A stretch of 64,000 nucleotides of DNA from Hyaloscypha bicolor E (taxonomy: Eukaryota; Ascomycota; Leotiomycetes; Helotiales; Hyaloscyphaceae), in the NCBI RefSeq assembly GCF_002865645.1, contig NW_020194628.1, positions 2,289,587 to 2,353,586 on the forward strand. The letters run 5' to 3'. Positions 12,604 through 24,406 of the stretch are shown here, piece after piece. Made by a program: the position numbers and the translations under genes. Position 1 is the first letter of the stretch. Every line of letters starts with the position of its first letter. The notes beneath the pieces were generated by a model. It saw nothing but the letters and a program-made list of their open reading frames with translations. It was not told where the DNA came from and ran no database searches.

Positions 12604-12912
12604 TATTAATATAGCTATTTCTTTAGGAGTTATATATATAGTTACGGGATACGGGATATGAAATATAAATAATAGAATATAAGTAATAGAATATAGGTAA
12701 TAAAATATAGGATACGGGATATAGTTATATAATCTTATATTCTATTAGTAACTTGACCGGTAGCTAGTTCTTATTAGGCTTAGCAGATTTAGGAATTATA
12801 TATTAATATTATAATACTATAATTCTTATTTCTAAATAATAACTTTACTAACTTTATATAAATAGTATTTCACGATTATATAATAGTATTATATATTTCT
12901 AATAAACCGATA
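12604..12912 (+). repeat. 3' LTR of copia I
   Basis: 309 bp, begins TATTAATATAGC and ends CCGATA, followed by TCTAG. It shows the empty site for the 351-523 insertion and has fewer 14-bp tandem units than the copia V LTR. Confidence 0.87.
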
Positions 12913-12917
12913 TCTAG

Positions 12918-13149
12918 TAAAGTAGCCGTATTATATATATCTAGAAAGTAATAAGATATAAGTAATAAGATATAAATAATAAAATATAAGTAATAATTAG
13001 ATAATTATATTAACTAATAAGATTAAAAGCCAAATTATAATAATTAAAATAATTCAGGATTTCTTTATTATTAGAGCTAGCTGAATTTATATTATTTTTC
13101 TATTTCTTTATTTACTTATATTTATTTTATAGGTTTATTATTTCGAACC
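12918..13149. other. AT-rich spacer with a 14-bp periodic stretch
   Basis: About 12950-13005 contains AATAAGATATAAGT-like units, and the following bases match 55190-55230. It may be a fragment of a related LTR. I see no coding frame. Confidence 0.4.
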
Positions 13150-13663
13150 TTTAGAGCTAAGCTCTTTCTAATATATATATATAATTCGAGATAAAAGGAA
13201 TTTAAAAAAAGAATAATTTATAATAAGTTTATAAAAAGAATTTAATAATATTTATAATAAGAAATTTAGAAAGTAAAATATTATAATTTTAAAAAGATCT
13301 AAAGCTCGAGAGATTTAAGTAAATAATAAAATTAATATTATAATTAAAGAACTTTAAAAGCTTATATATTCTAGAAAGAAAATTTTATAAATTCGAGTAT
13401 TATATAAGTAAAAAAAATAGTTACTAAAAAAGTAATTTTAAGGCTAAAAGAAGTTAGCTTTAAAGAATAATAGAAGTTAAATAATTAATTATTTATTAAT
13501 TAGTAAAAATTAAAGTTTTTTCTTTTAGATTACTAAATACTTTTTCGTGAAATTAATAAATTATTTCCTTTTTTTTATAACTAGATTAATATTACTAAGA
13601 ATTATTAAATATTTCTTTTAATATAATTATTTTATTTCTAATCTATAAATACTAACTAATTAG
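13150..13663 (-). other. leader of copia V
   Basis: Read on the minus strand from the LTR end at 13664, it aligns with the copia I leader (629-1130) and the copia III leader (56127-56790). The rest of copia V is missing, so this copy is only 5' LTR plus leader. It contains no coding frame. Confidence 0.6.
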
Positions 13664-14184
13664 TATTAGTTTACTAGAAATATATAATATAATATATAAT
13701 ATATATAAAATACTTAATAAATAAATTAGTAAAATAATTATAATATTATAATATTAATATATAATTTCTAAATCTATTAAGCCTAATAGAAACTAGTTAC
13801 TAATTAAATTATTTATAAGATATAAAATTATATAATTATATTTTATATTTTATTATTTATATTTTATTATTTATATTTTATTATTTATATTTTATTATTT
13901 ATATTTTATTATTTATATTTTATTATTTATATTTTATTATTTATTTTTATTATTTATAATTTATTAATTATATATTTAATTATATTTATATTTATATTTT
14001 ATTATTTATATTTTATTATTTATATTTTATTATTTATATTTTATTATTTATTTTTATTATTTATATTTTATTATTTATATTTTATTATTTATATTTTATT
14101 ATTTATATTTTATTATTTATATTTTATTATTTATATTTTATTATTTATATTTTATATTTCGAGTTTTATAATTATATATATAAC
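13664..14184 (-). repeat. 5' LTR of copia V, split by copia II/III
   Basis: Minus-strand LTR whose end (CTAATA) is at 13664. Its first 26 bases are absent here and are found instead at 55812-55837, next to copia III. The split point is duplicated as ATAAC (14180-14184) and GTTAT (55838-55842), so copia II/III inserted into this LTR. Most of its length is an expanded 14-bp tandem repeat. Confidence 0.8.
13840..14155. repeat. expanded 14-bp AT tandem repeat inside an LTR
   Basis: Roughly 20 units of ATTTTATTATTTAT with a few interruptions (about 13935-14000 and 14050). On the other strand it corresponds to the AATAGAATATAGGT units present only 3-4 times in the copia I LTR, so this is an LTR minisatellite expansion after RIP. 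Confidence 0.9.
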
Positions 14185-14468
14185 TATTAGTTTACTAGTA
14201 ATATATAGTACTATTATATAGATATAAAATACTATTTATATAAAATTAGTAAAGTTATTATTATTTAGAAGTAGGAATTATAAATTATAATATTAATATA
14301 TAATTCCTAGATCTACTAAGCCTAAAGAAGTCTAGTCTACTTATCGAGTTATTTATATAATATAAGGTTATATAACTATATTTTATATTTTATATTCTAT
14401 TACTTATATCTTATATCTCGTATCCCGTAATTATATATATAACTTCTAAAGAAATAACTATACTAATA
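14185..14468 (-). repeat. 3' LTR of copia II/III
   Basis: 284 bp, exactly the length of the copia III 5' LTR (55843-56126). On the plus strand it starts TATTAG and ends CTAATA. It is flanked by ATAAC (14180-14184), the complement of GTTAT beside the partner LTR. Confidence 0.88.
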
Positions 14469-14591
14469 CTAGAACCTTTTTAAAAAACGCGAAAAATAGT
14501 ATTTCTTTCCAATTATATATAAATTCCCTAATTCGGCCTAGTACCAGATTTCTCAAATACTTTATATATCTATATTGCTTTTAAGGTTTTA

Positions 14592-14627
14592 GTTATATAC
14601 TAAAGGCTATAGCCTTTTATATATAAC
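14592..14627 (-). repeat. 36-bp near-palindrome, copia II copy
   Basis: Same unit and same relative place as in copia I, upstream of the 3' LTR. The centre reads GGCTATAGCC. Confidence 0.85.
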
Positions 14628-14639
14628 TTCCCTTCTTAT

Positions 14640-17334
14640 AATATTCTTCTATTTTATATATTTATTTCCTATTCTATTTATACTTAATCTATTTCTCTAT
14701 ATTTAATTATATAGTATTTATATTAATTAGGTATTTAAGGGTATTTATTAGCTTTAATTTCGTTATAAAATTAGCAGAATTTGATTCTTTCTTAATCTAT
14801 TTAACTTCTATAATCTCTTATTATTTATATATCTAATAAAGATATATTATATTAATTATTAGATACTTTTTTTAAGTAATTCCTAATTTAATAAAGTATT
14901 TATATAATAATTTCGAATTTATATAAACTACTAATAATAATTCTATTTCTAGTATTTTATTAATTATAGATTTAATTAAAGCGCTTATATTAAAGTTATA
15001 AGCTATATTATAGAGTTTTAAAGCTAGAATACTTCTAATAACTCTCTTATATTTAGTAGAGAACTAGTAAATAATATTAGTATATCTAGTTCTATTTACT
15101 AGAACTAGAATATATCTGATTTAAGAGAAAAAATCTCTATTATTTATAAATAAAGCATCTGTAAAAATAATTAAATATAAGAACTTCTTTACTAGTTTTA
15201 TAAATCTTAATTTTCTAGCAGTATTTTTAATTTGCTATTAAATATATTTATTAAATATTTTTATATTAATTTCTAAAGATTTAATAGCTTAAATAATAAT
15301 TAATAGATTATATAAAGCTTCTGGTTAATAGACTAATATAATATATACTTTTCTAGTATATTAGATAATATATTAGTTTTTAATAAAGAAATATTAATAA
15401 ATAGTATTTTTATTACTTATAATAGTAGTATTTTTTATAGAAATAATTCAGAGGTTTTTATACTAGTATTTTTATATAAGAGTAATTCTAGTAATATCTA
15501 TATAAATAATACTTTTATTAAACTTGAGATTATAATTAAAAGTAAAGTATTTATACTTTTTAGCTAAGAACTTAGCCTTTTAAAGCTTTAGTTACTTTGC
15601 TTTTATAAAATTATTAGTTCTAATAAATAGAGTATTATTAGTTTAAAGACTAATAATTCTAAAGAGTTACTTATTATAAAGAAGGCAAGAGTTATAAATT
15701 AATTATTCTATAAAAAGCTTATTAATATAATAGAAATAATAAGTTTTAAACTAATAGTTTCTAGCTTCTAATATATTATATAATAGTTTTATAATCTTTA
15801 GAATAGAATTATTCTTTAGATTTAGCTTTCTAATAAGCTTATAAAGTAAATTAATATAAAAATTATAGTTAAATAAGGTTATTAATTAGATATAAGCTTG
15901 CAAGATATTATATAAATATAATTTCATAATATCTATTATTATAGTAGTAATATTAAAGATAATTCTCTAGCTAATATATTAAATAGTAAGTAATTATATT
16001 AATACTATATATTTCTTATTGTTATTATAAGCTTAAATAACTAGTCTCGACTTTTTAAACTCTCTTTCTATATTCTTATTTTTAATCTTATTAATAAACC
16101 GGAAGTTAAAAATATATATCTTTTTTAGTATCTGAAATCTGGAAATAATCTTAAATATAATCTTTTCTAAAAGGCTAATAACTTTAATTTAGTAGAAATT
16201 CTTATATAAATTATTATTTTATAGAAATACTATAAAATCAGGGTTCTTATAAGGGCATTCTCTATTATACTTTAGTAAAATAGCAGAAATAGTAAGAGAA
16301 ATTATATCTATATTACTTTTAGTCTTATTATAAAGTTTAGAAATAGTTTCAGATTTAAAGCTATTAGTAATAACCTTAATATTTCCTATATAAAAGAGAT
16401 TTACAGAAATTAAATAGAAGATAATATTATTATATAATAGAGCTAATATATAGTTCTTTCTATTAATAGCTACTAGCTTATATAGCCTACCTTAATTACT
16501 AGATTAACTAGTATTTCTTTTATATTATATAAGAATATTCGAATTTAAAGAAAGTTTATAGATATTAGTAATACTAGAACTATTTCGGATATTTAGGGTA
16601 TTTGTAATTTAATATCTAGTTTAAAGCTTCTAAATTTCTACTATTATCTTTTTAAGTACTACTAATTACTATAATATAGTTAGTAATAAGGTATTATATT
16701 TAATTATTTAAAGTAAAGTACTATAAATTAAAAGAGTTAAAATAATACTATTAAGTTTTATAGAATTATTAATAGCCTTAAAAGCTATTTGAAATATAAT
16801 ATTTTTATTAATTTTATTAATTTCGGCTATAATAATAAGATAAATATATTAAATAGGGCTATAGTAGTATTTTATAATTCTAATAGAATTATAAGCTTTT
16901 ATAAAAACGATTTTAATTTTAGTTTCTATAATATTTATAAGTTAAGCGAATTTCTTATTAGTAAACTATTTTCTAATATCTATTATAATCTAATTAAAAG
17001 AGCCTAAATAGATATTAATCTAATACTATTTTAGGGCATTTCAAATATATAAAGTACTAATATTCTAAAGCTATTAGCCGGCTTAATATCGAGTACTTTT
17101 ATTAATAATATAAAATATAGGCTTATTAGAAATATAGAAAATATTAATAATAATAAAGTAATTAAAGCTAATATTATTTCTTAGATTAAACTTGAATTAT
17201 TCTAGTAATTATTCGAATTTCTGGTATTACTTATAGTATTTTATAAAGTATTTAAAAGCTTTTATATTAATATTATAGCTTATTTATTCTAGTATATTTC
17301 GGAGTTTACTAATAAATAAATAACTAAAATAGTA
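14640..17334 (-). pseudogene. copia II pol remnant: integrase part, RT, RNase H
   Basis: The minus-strand translation parallels copia I pol from the GAG-pre-integrase region to the RNase H C-terminus, with more RIP stops. Reverse transcriptase lies around 15500-16250 and RNase H around 14680-15350. Short plus-strand open frames here (for example 16789-17007) are antisense shadows. Its gag and protease lie 40 kb away in copia III. Confidence 0.8.
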
Positions 17335-17339
17335 ATATA

Positions 17340-17504
17340 TATTAAATATAGTTATATAATATATTATATATATATAACTATATATAAGGCCAACTAGCCT
17401 ATATGGATATATATATAAGGTGGGCTCTATTTATCTCTTATTCTATAAGAAATTAATTAAGATCTGACTTACTTATATATATATATATATATATTTATTT
17501 AATA
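17340..17504 (+). repeat. 5' LTR of G2
   Basis: 165 bp, begins TATTAAATATAG and ends ATTTATTTAATA, giving inverted tips TATTAAA/TTTAATA. ATATA (17335-17339) precedes it. It matches the reverse complement of 61695-61855. Confidence 0.85.
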
Positions 17505-18378
17505 AGTTATAAGCCCGGCGACTTCTATAGAGCTAAGTTATCTAATCTAATTTATTACTTTATAAACGGATGATTCTAATCCAAAAGTGCTTGGTTCTAT
17601 AAGCCTTTATACAGAATTAAATTAAGGATATAGATCCCTTAATTACTATTAAAATTACCGAGATACTAGATCTCCTTCTTATCTTAAGAAATAATAGATA
17701 TAATCCTCCGGATATCCTCGGATTCACTTAGTAATTCATACCTTATATAAAAGAATTAATACGAGCTTTCCTTTATTTCCGAAACTAATGAATTAATTAT
17801 TCTTACGAGCTATTCTTATCTCCTAACCTCCTAATATTAGAGTTTTCTATTAGTTCAAGAGCTATACGAATACTAAAACACTAGTAGACCCGATAATACG
17901 GTTCTAGTATATTTTAATTAATAAGAATTCTAATATTCTAATTTCTAAACTTATCTACTTCTTTTATTAACTAATCTCTCTGTTTTACTTGACTAATAAT
18001 AGAACAGATAGTCGAAGAGCTAATAGCCCAAAAGCTATAAGCGGTCTTAAAGCAGGCGTTTCCTATAAATGAAACGTTTATTTTATTAAGAAATACTCGA
18101 ACCCGCAGAATTACTTAATTACGAGATATACTTCTTTTTAACCCGACCTGTTTCCTTATTATATATATACCCTTATTAATACTCTAATTAAATCCTTTAA
18201 TACTAAATCTAATTGAGACTCTAATTCCAATTATACTAATTTAGAAATCGAACCTCTTTCCTCCAAATATACTTATCCAGATACTAAGGCCTTAAGCTCT
18301 CTGAGCCCTAGATCTCTATTACCTATATTCCTCTTTGATTATTAAATTAAGACCTGGAATATAGATATATAGGCAGCC
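17505..18378 (+). pseudogene. G2 leader and start of gag
   Basis: The sequence after the LTR starts AGTTATAAGCCCGGCGAC, a possible primer-binding region that I cannot assign to a tRNA. From about 18060 a frame rich in Ser, Pro and Asn with few stops runs to the L1 insertion and appears to continue after it (24407). This fits a disordered gag N-terminus. No conserved motif is visible, so the gag call rests on position. Confidence 0.5.
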
Positions 18379-18512
18379 AACTTTTTTCCGGTTTTTTTAC
18401 CCCCCTTACTTTCACACCCACACTTTACCCACCTTCAGAACTCACTCAATATACCTTAGCCCTTTGGCCCCAGGCTCTAGAACCTACTATAAGTAGAGCT
18501 AGAACAGGCTAA

Positions 18513-20141
18513 ATGGCCCCCCCTGATCCCCCGGGCTCTAGCCCCCCTCCCATTGACTTTTAAGAGCTCGGAGAGCTTCCAGAGGGCCCTAGCAAATAGC
18601 TAGACCTACCTACTAGCTCCCTACTAGCTCGGTTCAGCCAGGGAGCTTAATTCGCATTCGATTTAGCTATAAATCCCATCTCTTCAGACGAACTCGCAGC
18701 CCCTTTTCCTTAGCCTAATTCAGCTAGTGCGGCTCGACTGAGCCGCCTCCAGAACGGGCTAAAGCATGGCCCTAGCTTAAGCAATATTAATAGTAATATT
18801 AATAAGAAATACCAAAACTACGGAAACTACTACTAATATTAGAATCAAGCTTTAAATAAAGCTAAATTACTAATTTGTCAAGCCCGGGACTTAATAGTCA
18901 AAGCTATTACTATTACTCTATTATATGACTAGTAATCTCGACTACTAGATTTAGTAGAAATCTTTAGAGAATATACTGAATTCGGCCATATCCGCTATAC
19001 TAGTACCTTACTAGCCTCCCAGGTAGCGAACCTCGAAAATGCCACTAAACGGATCGAAATTCAGTTAAGAACTCAAGCCAAACTAGCTACTCAAGCTAAA
19101 ACTACCTCCGAAAAGCCTACTTGGGCTAAAATCGCTACTCAAGAACCATAATCTTATTCGGAAAAGAACTAGACTATAGTATTATATACTAAGTCCAAAA
19201 ATCAGAGAGGAAAAGGCCCTAGTATACTTACTAGTAGCGGTAATACTCGTAATACTAATAACCCACTTAGTACCCGTAATACTAGTAGTTCTAGTACTCG
19301 TAATACTAGCTTGAAATCTATAGCCCTCTCTAGGAAAAGCACCTTCCTACTAGCTTATATAAAGCAGGCTAGCTTATTCTCTGCTATTTCTATTTATAAT
19401 TCGCTTAATACTACTTTCTGCTCTAAGGGAATTAAGGAACTAGTAATCTCTATAGTTTCTCTTTCCTTAAAGAGTAATATTATAATTAATACTACTCCCG
19501 AATTCAACTCTGACTTTCTGGTTCAAAATCAAGCTATTATAAAAGGAGTGCTTCTCTTAGTTACAAGTATATAAAAAGGAAAACCTTAATATAAAGTTAT
19601 TATTTATAGTCTACTAATTTATAAGTTTAATATACCCGAAGAAATAAACTTAGTCCTAGAAGAAATCAAGACCTTTAATAAGGGACTAGAGCCTATTAGC
19701 CAGCCCTATTAGGCTACTTTTAAGGAGAAAAGAGACTTAGGCCTCTAGTAAGCCGGTTTAGTAATAGTAGTATTTCCTATCGAGATTCAAGCTAATAGAG
19801 CTATTAAAAATAGACTTCTTATAGCCGGGATCTTTACTAAAGTAGTGAAATACTATACTATTTCTAGTACTATATAATATACTAGATATATAGGATACAG
19901 GCACTTAGATTCTATTTATAAAAAGAAACCTAAGTATTTACTATATAGTAAGGGTTATATAACTAAGAACTATTTTTGCTTTATCTATAAAAAGAAGAAT
20001 AAAAAATGCCCCTATATAACTACTAAATACTCTAATTATTTAAGTACTACTTACTCAGCTAGTTCTAAGCTATATAAGGTTTACTTAGTAATTAAAAAAG
20101 CTACTACTATTATAATTCCTATTATTACTATTAATAAGTAG
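18513..20141 (+). pseudogene. L1 ORF1 (gag-like) remnant
   Basis: Starts MAPPDPPGSSPPP, as in L3, with the first RIP stop at codon 17. The length of 543 codons is a multiple of three from start to stop, so decay is by point mutation with no net frameshift. The C-terminal half carries what were Cys/His zinc-knuckle motifs (about 19900-20090), most ligands now Tyr. ORF1 proteins of this clade bind element RNA; that role is inferred from the family. Confidence 0.8.
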
Positions 20142-23100
20142 CTATATTAAAGTACTATAAGTTAATATGAATTATAATAGCTCTATTATTAAAAACGTCT
20201 TATAAATAGCTATAGAACTAGATATTAAAGTCTTAGTAATCCAGGAGCCTTAGGTAATAGCAGGAAATAATAATCGGGAATATTATTCTATTATATACTC
20301 TAGCTATTTCCAAATACTCCCGAATTATAATACCCTGAGGCCTAGAACCCTATTTTATATAGCTTGCGAACTATAAGCTAGTCTAGCCTCAAACTTACTA
20401 AGTAATCCTAATTACTTAATTATAGACTTAAGTCTAGGTATATTAAAAATATAGCTAATTAATTTCTATAATATAATTTACCCAGAAAACCCTAATAGTA
20501 TATTAACTATATTAAGAGAGGACATTTTACTTATTACTCTCTATAATAGCTCTCTATTACTAGGTGATTTTAATATATATTATCCTTAGTAGGATTTCTT
20601 TAAATCTTAAAATAGTTATATAGTTTATTTAATTAGCTATATAGAGAACTATTCTCTAAGGCTATTAAATAAACCAGGGAAAGATACCTTCTATAGATCT
20701 AATATATCCACTCCTTCCGTATTAGACTTAAGTTTTGCTACTAGTGAAATAGTAACTAAGATCAAAAACTGGCAAGTACTACTAGACTTAGGTTCTAATT
20801 ACTTTGGGGTACTATTTACTATTAGTAAGTCGACTTATAGCTCTAGTTCTAATCCAGTCAGATTTAATACTAGGAAAGCGGACTGGGCTAAATTTACAAG
20901 CTACCTTATTAATAGCCTTAAGAATATGCCTTTTCTATTTACTAGTATACCTGGAAACCATAAACTAGACCTATTAATAAAAGACTTTACTAATAGAATA
21001 GTAGAAGTAGCTAGTAATAGTATTCCAAAATCTACTACTAGTCCGTATTCTAAACCCTAGTAAAATAAGGACTTAAAAACCTTATATAAATTAATACTAT
21101 ACTATAGCTATAAGTCTAAAGCTTTAGGGTATACTTTCTATAAATAAGAACTTCAAAATATAAAAAATACCTATTTTAATACTATTAAGAATACTAAGCT
21201 AGTATATTAGAATAAGTTCTTAGAAAATAAAGACTTCTAGTTAATTTTTAAAGCTATAAAATATACTAAAGATACTATATATTAACCTATTCCTAGTATC
21301 TTAGATAGTAATTCTAATAAGCTTAAATTAACTTTCTAAGAGAAATATAATATCTTTAGAACTATGCTTTTCCTATTACCCCCTATTACTAAGCCTACTA
21401 GTTTAATAAACTATAGGCCTAGCTCAAAATAGGACTAGTCTATTTTATCTAAAATAGAGCTAGAATAAGCCTATATTTCTGAGATAAAGGAGAAAACCCC
21501 AAGACTAGACTTAGTTACTTAAGAGATTATAGTTCATACTTATAGAGCTTTTTCAGATATCTTTTATAGGCTATATTCCTTATTTATTAATAAGAAATAC
21601 TACTCTAAAGTCTGGAAATAAGCTACTAGCTTTATTCTAAAGAAATCAGGGAAACTAAACTATTCCCTACCTAAAGTATATCGAGTTATTTCTTTACTTA
21701 ATTATTTAGGAAAGGTTTCTAAGAGAATACTAGCTAGATAACTTAGTTATTTAGCCGAGACTAGTAACCTACTATACTATTCCCAAATAGGAAGTAGGCT
21801 CTATAAATCAGCTATTAATACTACTTTACTATTATAAAATAAAGTAGAATTAAATAAGTCCTATAAGCTAAAAACTAGTACTTTCTTCCTAGATATTAAA
21901 GGCGCCTTTAATTACGTATTCAAGAATAGGCTATTATAGATTATAATTAGTTTACTACTACCTATTAGCCTTATTCTCTAGGTATTATTATTCCTAGATA
22001 ACCGAGTATTATAACTAGCTTTTAATAATAGTATTAAAGTATTTAGGTCTATACTTACTAGTATTTTATAAGGTAGCCCTATATTCCCTATATTATTTCT
22101 TATCTATATTCGAGACTTATTTAAGTTAGTAAATATTAAATTCAGATCCTATTTAGATAATATATTCCTTATTACTGCTTCTAAAAGTCTAAAGAAAAAT
22201 ATTAAGACTCTAGAAAGAGAAATAAAAGATATAGTTAATTTAGGGAAAAAGAATACTATTAGCTTTAATATAGATAAAACAGAGCTTATTTATTTTAATA
22301 ATTCCAAAAATAAGCCTAGTCTAAAACTACCTAATAGAGAACTAGTTTCCCCTAGTAAAGTAATTAAATAACTAGGGATCTATTTTAATAAAAATCTCAG
22401 ATTTAAGAAATATATAGCCTATAGGGCTTCCAAAGTAAAACAAGCCTTTTATAGGATATAGAGACTTACGAATATATTATATGGTTTATTTCCTTTTATA
22501 ATTAGATAGCTATACTTAGCCTGTATTACTAGTATAATAGACTATAGTTCTATACTATAATAAAAGACTAAAAACAAAGCTCAAATTCGGCCTTTATAGG
22601 CAATTCAAAACCTAGTCCTAAGGAAAACCCTAGGAGTATTTAAAACTGCTCCTATTATTTCTATAGAGGCCAAATTAGCTTTAGTTCCACCTATTATAAG
22701 GCTAAACCATAATTAATGTTATTATGCCTTCCGTATCCTTAAACTAAGTCTAAAATACCCTATTAGACTAGAGTTCGAGAAGTTCTTTTAAAGATCCCGT
22801 AATTTAGAACTAGTAGAATCTAATATAGACTCTATTTATAGTCTAAATACTAATCTAAAGCGAAATCGCATGGCTAAAAAGTCTCAAGTAGAAACTATAG
22901 TAAACTTTATTAGTAATCTAATAGACCCTAAAGACCTAAAAATTATAAGACACTTTTATTTTGCCCCTTGGAATAGAGAAGTGCCTTATAAAATTACTAT
23001 ATTAAAAGAGCCAAAGAAAGAAACTACTATATTATATAACTTTTATCTAAAGACTTTATATAATAATAGCTCTATACTATCTATATATATAAATAGATCT

Positions 23101-24150
23101 CAAACTAAAAAAAAACTTGAAGTAGGCCTAGGGCTCGTAGTTTATAGTTACGAAACTTCTTATATTCCGGTTATAGCTAAATATAGAGAAAGCCAGAATA
23201 TAGAAGCTAGTACTATAGTCTATAATAAAGAACTAGAAGGCGTTACTAGAGCTATTAAGTACGCTAGTAATAAAGCAAAGAGAGGAAAGCTTTTTAATAT
23301 CTTTATAGATAACCAAGCTAGTTTACTAAGATTAAAAACTCCTTCTAATAAGCCAGGACAAAGTTAATAGATTAGAGCTATACTAGCTACTAAGGTCCTT
23401 AAAGCTAAAGGAGCTAATATAGAACTAATCTGGGTTCTAGGGCATATAAATATAATAGGAAACAAAGAAGCAGACGAACTAGCTAAGCTAGGCACTACTT
23501 CTCCTATATTAGAACCTGAATTAGTAAAAACCTTTTTTGCTTTCCTAGGGATTAAAATTAATAAAGTTAAGAAACTAGAGTATAGACTACTTTTAGAATC
23601 TTATACTAAACCGAAAACCCAGCTAGAATTATATAGTAATATATATCCGTGGAAAGTATTCAGAAAGATAAACTTATCTTTAGGAACTTTTAGGCCCCTA
23701 GCTAGTGCCTTCTTCTAGCTAAAGCTAGGCCACGGATATTTAAAGTCCTATTTATATAGGCTAAATATAATATCTAATAACAAATACAAATACGGAAAGA
23801 CTAAGAATACAAAGCACTTCCTTTTATATTATATATTATATAAAGAGGAACGACTTAGACTATTTAGTCTATTTAAAGGAAGCTTGGAAGCTAGTGCTTT
23901 TAACCTATAATTACTATTATATACGAAAATTAGAATATTAAATATACTAGTATTCTTAAAAGAAACTAGTATATATATAAGAAAATGGCATATTAAGCGA
24001 AGTATAGAAGTAGAAGAAGTGGAAATAAGAGAGGAAATAGGAGAGGAAATAGGGGAGGAAATAAGGGAGGAAATAGGAGAGGAAATAGGGGAGGAAATAG
24101 GAAAGGAAATAGGAGAGGAAATAGGAGAGGAAATAGGAGAAGGGAAATAG
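20134..24150 (+). pseudogene. L1 ORF2: endonuclease, RT and RNase H remnant
   Basis: 1,339 codons. The start codon, which overlaps the ORF1 stop in L3 as ATGAGTAG, is ATAAGTAG here. In order: an APE-type endonuclease (about residues 1-230, with a GDFN block), reverse transcriptase (about 480-760) with FLDIKGAF and the active site reading YLDN, RNase H (about 915-1130, open at 22870-23367), a Cys-poor remnant of the terminal knuckle, and a GEEI tandem at the C-terminus. The overall length is kept in frame despite many TAA/TAG codons. Confidence 0.85.
24021..24141 (+). repeat. 12-bp coding tandem repeat (GEEI) at the L1 ORF2 C-terminus
   Basis: About ten units of GAGGAAATAGGA encode EEIG. Copy number and composition differ in L2 (28120-28190), L3 (31530-31690) and L4 (62940-63020). 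The reverse-strand open frames over it are shadows. Confidence 0.9.
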
Positions 24151-24406
24151 GGAAAAAGGGAAAAGGGAAATAGGGAAAAAGAGAAAAGGGAAATAGGGAA
24201 TAGGAGAGAAATTGCAATTTATACTCATTTTTTCTTTATTTCCTTAAGTTTTTATTTCAGGGATATGTCCCTAACTATTTACTACCTATATTGGAATTTG
24301 GGCCTATATATAAGCTACTAAGACTCATACTAGCTTAGCTAGCCATACTATATAGTTCTAAACTAATAAAGCATATTAAAAGAAAAAAAAAAGAAGAAAA
24401 AAAAAA

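Larger units (their letters stand above)
128..12912 (+). mobile_element. Ty1/copia retrotransposon 'copia I', RIP-inactivated, with nested G1
   Basis: This is a full-length copia-type LTR retrotransposon with the order 5' LTR, leader, gag, protease, integrase, reverse transcriptase, RNase H, 3' LTR. Integrase lies before reverse transcriptase, which is the Ty1/copia order. The LTRs begin TATTAG and end CTAATA or CCGATA, consistent with RIP-altered TGTTAG...CTAACA ends. TCTAG flanks both ends (123-127 and 12913-12917). One caveat is that TCTAG also precedes the 3' LTR internally, so the boundary could be offset by five bases. A gypsy element (1473-7600) splits leader from gag, and a solo LTR sits in the 5' LTR. 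Dozens of TAA/TAG codons interrupt every domain, so the copy is dead. Confidence 0.88.
14185..17339 (-). mobile_element. copia II: 3' half of a copia element, cut by G2
   Basis: Reverse complement of copia I positions 9731-12912: integrase, reverse transcriptase, RNase H, palindrome, 3' LTR. The cut at 17335-17339 is the duplicated pentamer ATATA beside the G2 LTR. The missing 5' half is copia III (55843-61694), which ends at the same copia coordinate with TATAT. Confidence 0.88.
18379..24406 (+). mobile_element. LINE L1: full-length Tad1-like non-LTR retrotransposon, RIPped
   Basis: About 6.0 kb with a C-rich 5' end (CCGGTTTTTTTACC), ORF1, overlapping ORF2 (endonuclease, reverse transcriptase, RNase H) and an interrupted A-rich tail (24380-24406). 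It inserted in the gag region of G2. A clear target duplication is not visible; at most GCC is shared. RNase H downstream of RT in a two-ORF LINE is typical of the fungal Tad1 clade. Tail decay and stop density make it older than L3 and L4. Confidence 0.87.

Noticed and set aside
16789..17007. 72-codon plus-strand open frame
   Set aside because: Antisense to copia II integrase/RT; an open gap between RIP stops.
23956..24228. Phe/Pro/Leu-rich open frames on the minus strand (and similar at 28054-28248, 31464-31736, 62872-63222)
   Set aside because: They are translations of the GEEI-coding minisatellite in other frames, not membrane proteins.
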